From assembly GCA_947573745.1 (NCBI GenBank), contig CANPGX010000035.1, forward strand, positions 1 to 8,818: a stretch of 8,818 bases of DNA, in the 5' to 3' direction. The position numbers and the translations under genes are program-made. This DNA is from an uncultured Erysipelotrichaceae bacterium (GTDB taxonomy: Bacteria; Bacillota_I; Bacilli_A; Erysipelotrichales; Coprobacillaceae). Position 1 is the first letter of the stretch. Every line of letters starts with the position of its first letter. Under the pieces are notes generated by a model, which saw only the letters and a list, made by a program, of their open reading frames with translations, did no database searches and was not told the DNA's origin. Positions 6,248 through 8,818 of this stretch are shown in pieces.

Positions 6248-8638
6248 ATGTTTAAAAATAAGGCAGATTTTAAAATGGAATTTTCCAGACGTATTCTTGA
6301 ACGTTATGGAAGAACAGTAGAAGAAGCACATGTTACTGAACATTTTGTAACGTTAGAAATGATGGTGCGAGATTATGCTTCGGTGAATTGGGCCATTACT
6401 AAATATCAAGTGAAAGCAAAAGAATTAAAACAAATTCATTATTTTTCTATGGAATTTTTATTAGGTCGTTTGCTTGTCAACAACATGATGAATTTAGGTA
6501 TCTATGAAGTAGCTAAGGAAGGATTGCAGGAATTAGGTATTAATATTCATCAATTAGAAGAACTGGAAAGTGATGCCGGTTTAGGAAATGGTGGTCTTGG
6601 CCGTTTAGCTGCATGTTTTATGGACTCATTAGCTTCATTGTCTTATCCAGCTTATGGAAATACGATTCGTTATGAATATGGCTTCTTTAAACAAAAAATT
6701 GAAAATGGTTATCAAATTGAAGTACCAGATCAATGGTTGAAAATTGGCAATGAATGGGAAATTAGAAAACCAAAACATGCAGTAGATGTTAAATTTTGGG
6801 GAAAAGAAATTTATAATGAATCTACAGGTAGATATGATCATGTAGATGGAGAATCTATTCGAGCAGTACCTTATGATATGCCCGTTGTTGGAAATGGAAC
6901 CAATACAACCAATACGTTACGTTTATGGCATGCTGAACCAAGTGATGATATTCCAAGCAATAAGGATTTTAGACAATATGAGCAGGAAGTGCGTGATATT
7001 TGTCAAACTTTATATCCAGATGATTCTACCCCTGCAGGTAGGACACTTCGCTTGAAGCAACAATATTTCTTTGTTTCTGCAGGACTACAATCTATTATTA
7101 AGAATCATTTGCGTACGTATAGTACTTTAGATAACTTTGCAGATAAAAACTGCATTCAATTGAATGATACACATCCAGTTTTAGCCATTCCTGAATTGAT
7201 GAGGTTATTGATGGATGAACATGATTATGAATGGGATGAAGCTTGGAATATTACAACGCATACTTTTGCCTATACGAATCATACCATTTTATCTGAAGCG
7301 TTAGAAAAATGGCCTATTACGTTAATGGAAGCTTTATTACCACGTGTATATCGTATTATTGAAGAAATTCATCGTCGTTTTATTGGATTTGTTAAGGAAC
7401 AAAATGATGATCAAGATTTATTGAATCGCGTGATGATTTTGAGAGATGGGCAAGTTTACATGGCTAATTTGGCTATTGTTGGTAGCTTCTCTGTTAATGG
7501 GGTGGCAAGATTGCATACTGAAATCTTAAAACATCAAGAGATGAAGGATTTCCATTTATTATATCCTCATAAATTCAATAATAAAACCAATGGTATTACG
7601 CATAGACGTTGGTTGGCTTATGCAAATCCAGAACTAAGGACTTTGATTAAAGAATATATTGGAGAAGATTGGATCAAAGAACCATCTAAATTAGAAGAAC
7701 TTTTACGCTATCAAGACGATACTGTCTTCTTAAGTAAGTTTTTAAATGTGAAACAGCAAAGAAAGGCTATTTTGGCTTCTTATATTCAAGAACATCATCA
7801 TATAGAAGTTGACATTCATTCTATCTTTGATGTTCAAGTAAAAAGACTTCATGCTTATAAGCGACAATTATTAAATGTTTTGAATATTATTTATATGTAT
7901 CAAGAGATGAAAAGAAATCCTTCATATCGTATTTATCCAAGAACATTCATTTTTGGCGCTAAAGCAGCACCATCTTATTATTTCGCAAAAATGGTTATTA
8001 AATTAATTAATAGTGTCAGTGATGTAGTTAATCAAGATCCTGAGACATCACCTTACCTAAAAGTCATTTTCTTGGAAAATTATGGCGTAACATTAGCAGA
8101 AAAGATCATGCCTGCGGCTGATGTGTCTGAACAAATTTCAACAGCTGGGAAAGAAGCCAGCGGTACAGGAAATATGAAATTTATGATGAATGGTGCTATG
8201 ACATTAGGAACATTAGATGGGGCTAATGTTGAAATTTCAGAACGTGTTGGAGAAGAAAACTGTGTTATTTTTGGACTAAAAGATTATGAAGTAGCTGCTA
8301 TTAAAGCGGAAGGTAGATATAATCCTTGGGATTATTACAATAATGATCCAAGAATTAAACAGGTCATTGATTCATTGGTAGATGGTACATGGTGTGCATC
8401 TAGAGAAGAGTTTAGAGTCATTTTTGAAAACTTAATGAATCAGAATGATGAATACTTCTTGTTGGCAGATTTTAAAGATTATGTGGAAGCACAACATAAG
8501 ATTGAAACACTTTATCAAGATCGCTTAGGATGGGCTAAAAAATGTGTTATCAATATTGCCAAGTCAGGATATTTCTCTAGTGACCGTACCATTGAAGAGT
8601 ATGTCCAAGATATTTGGCATATTCAACCAACGCAATAA
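6248..8638 (+). CDS. glgP: Glycogen/maltodextrin phosphorylase (GT35)
   Basis: This PLP-dependent enzyme removes glucose from the non-reducing ends of alpha-1,4-glucan with phosphate, giving glucose-1-phosphate. Its 796 residues match bacterial GlgP and MalP. The N-terminal domain has the glycine-rich loop DAGLGNGGLGRLA (109-121). NDTHP (306-310), NKTNGITHRRW (445-455) and KRLHAYKRQ (532-540) follow. The PLP site STAGKEASGTGNMK (631-644) ends at the Schiff-base lysine K644, and LDGANVEI lies just after it. There is no N-terminal extension carrying the phosphorylation serine of animal phosphorylases, so control is probably transcriptional. AAGGGG (6235-6240), inside the end of glgB, serves as ribosome binding site 7 nt before ATG. 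It is the last gene of the operon, followed by a strong terminator. The sequence alone does not separate glycogen from maltodextrin preference; adjacency to glgB favours glycogen. Confidence 0.96.
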   Translation: MFKNKADFKMEFSRRILERYGRTVEEAHVTEHFVTLEMMVRDYASVNWAITKYQVKAKELKQIHYFSMEFLLGRLLVNNMMNLGIYEVAKEGLQELGINIHQLEELESDAGLGNGGLGRLAACFMDSLASLSYPAYGNTIRYEYGFFKQKIENGYQIEVPDQWLKIGNEWEIRKPKHAVDVKFWGKEIYNESTGRYDHVDGESIRAVPYDMPVVGNGTNTTNTLRLWHAEPSDDIPSNKDFRQYEQEVRDICQTLYPDDSTPAGRTLRLKQQYFFVSAGLQSIIKNHLRTYSTLDNFADKNCIQLNDTHPVLAIPELMRLLMDEHDYEWDEAWNITTHTFAYTNHTILSEALEKWPITLMEALLPRVYRIIEEIHRRFIGFVKEQNDDQDLLNRVMILRDGQVYMANLAIVGSFSVNGVARLHTEILKHQEMKDFHLLYPHKFNNKTNGITHRRWLAYANPELRTLIKEYIGEDWIKEPSKLEELLRYQDDTVFLSKFLNVKQQRKAILASYIQEHHHIEVDIHSIFDVQVKRLHAYKRQLLNVLNIIYMYQEMKRNPSYRIYPRTFIFGAKAAPSYYFAKMVIKLINSVSDVVNQDPETSPYLKVIFLENYGVTLAEKIMPAADVSEQISTAGKEASGTGNMKFMMNGAMTLGTLDGANVEISERVGEENCVIFGLKDYEVAAIKAEGRYNPWDYYNNDPRIKQVIDSLVDGTWCASREEFRVIFENLMNQNDEYFLLADFKDYVEAQHKIETLYQDRLGWAKKCVINIAKSGYFSSDRTIEEYVQDIWHIQPTQ

Positions 8639-8649
8639 AATGATGTTAT

Positions 8650-8684
8650 AAAACTCTATGGATCGTAGTATTCATAGAGTTTTT
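8650..8684 (+). terminator. Intrinsic terminator of the glycogen operon
   Basis: AAAACTCTATG (8650-8660) pairs perfectly with CATAGAGTTTT (8673-8683). The inner GAT/ATT extends the stem to 14 bp, with one G-T pair, around a CGTAGT loop. A run of five T ends at 8684. It begins 12 nt after the glgP stop and insulates the operon from the promoter that follows. Confidence 0.9.
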
Positions 8685-8703
8685 AAAAAGTTGAATAAAA
8701 AGA

Positions 8704-8732
8704 TTGACAAAACAAGATGAATGGGTTAATAT
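8704..8732 (+). promoter_or_regulatory. Strong promoter, probably of a ribosomal RNA operon
   Basis: A perfect -35 (TTGACA 8704-8709) is followed after 17 nt by TAATAT (8727-8732) as the -10. The upstream stretch 8684-8703 is A-rich, as in UP elements. The predicted start falls on the GGG at 8737-8739. Starting with G fits rRNA promoters of Bacillota, which in B. subtilis respond to the GTP level during the stringent response. The identity rests on the leader that follows. Confidence 0.75.
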
Positions 8733-8739
8733 ATTTGGG

Positions 8740-8818
8740 TCGGCTCAATTAGAGTTGAAAAATGAGATCGTTGAAAACTGAACAGAAGAACACGTCAAAG
8801 AAAGAGAAGCAGGTCTGA
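8740..8818 (+). other. Probable leader of an rRNA operon (cut by the window edge)
   Basis: No convincing open frame or ribosome binding site is seen after the promoter. The stretch GTTGAAAACTGAACAG (8770-8785) resembles the CTTTGAAAACTAAACA element found in B. subtilis rRNA leaders ahead of 16S rRNA, next to the boxA antitermination signal. The following purine-rich segment with CACGTCAAAG is also typical of Bacillota rRNA spacers and leaders. The mature 16S start is not reached, so the downstream gene is inferred. A leader for a tRNA array or another rRNA gene would look similar. Confidence 0.65.

Noticed and set aside
6635..6841. Open frame of 68 codons on the minus strand within glgP
   Set aside because: Antisense shadow with Phe/Ile/Asn bias, opposite a conserved part of the phosphorylase.
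6846..7055. Open frame of 69 codons on the + strand inside glgP in another frame
   Set aside because: Contained in the intact phosphorylase gene, without a family signature.

Overview
The window reads as a chromosomal segment of a low-GC Gram-positive bacterium (Bacillota). AT-rich codon choice, AGGAGG-type ribosome binding sites, TGnTATAAT promoters, CcpA-type cre motifs and an HPr with a regulatory serine all point that way. The style of the proteins, especially the MurE-like ligase and the phosphosugar mutase, makes me favour an Erysipelotrichia/Coprobacillaceae-like gut anaerobe. That finer placement is inference only. All recognised genes are on the + strand.

Layout: (1) positions 1-557 hold the last codons of an unidentified upstream gene, overlapped by a small GNAT-like acetyltransferase gene. 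(2) 553-961 is a self-contained ptsH unit: a cre-like box, an extended -10 promoter, the HPr gene and a strong intrinsic terminator. (3) 1000-2486 is a single MurE-family Mur ligase gene away from any visible cell-wall cluster. (4) 2487-2642 is a regulatory gap with a perfect cre consensus match, a weak hairpin and one or two promoters. (5) 2643-8638 is a three-gene glycogen/alpha-glucan operon: phosphoglucomutase, branching enzyme (glgB) and glycogen/maltodextrin phosphorylase (glgP). A hairpin separates the first two genes, and only 1 nt separates the last two. (6) 8650-8818 has a strong terminator, then a consensus promoter and what looks like the leader of a ribosomal RNA operon that runs off the window.

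How the parts fit: GlgP releases glucose-1-phosphate from alpha-1,4-glucan, the mutase interconverts it with glucose-6-phosphate, and GlgB sets the branching of the polymer. HPr is both the phosphocarrier of the PTS and, when phosphorylated on its regulatory serine, the usual corepressor of CcpA. Both the ptsH unit and the glycogen operon have cre motifs upstream, so a shared carbon-catabolite circuit is the most coherent reading. No glgC, glgD or glgA (ADP-glucose synthesis) is visible here.

I see no phage, IS element, CRISPR array, toxin-antitoxin pair or obviously new system. The items most worth a second look are the divergent stand-alone MurE-like ligase, the two cre sites, the hairpin inside the glycogen operon, and two gene starts that differ from the longest open frames.
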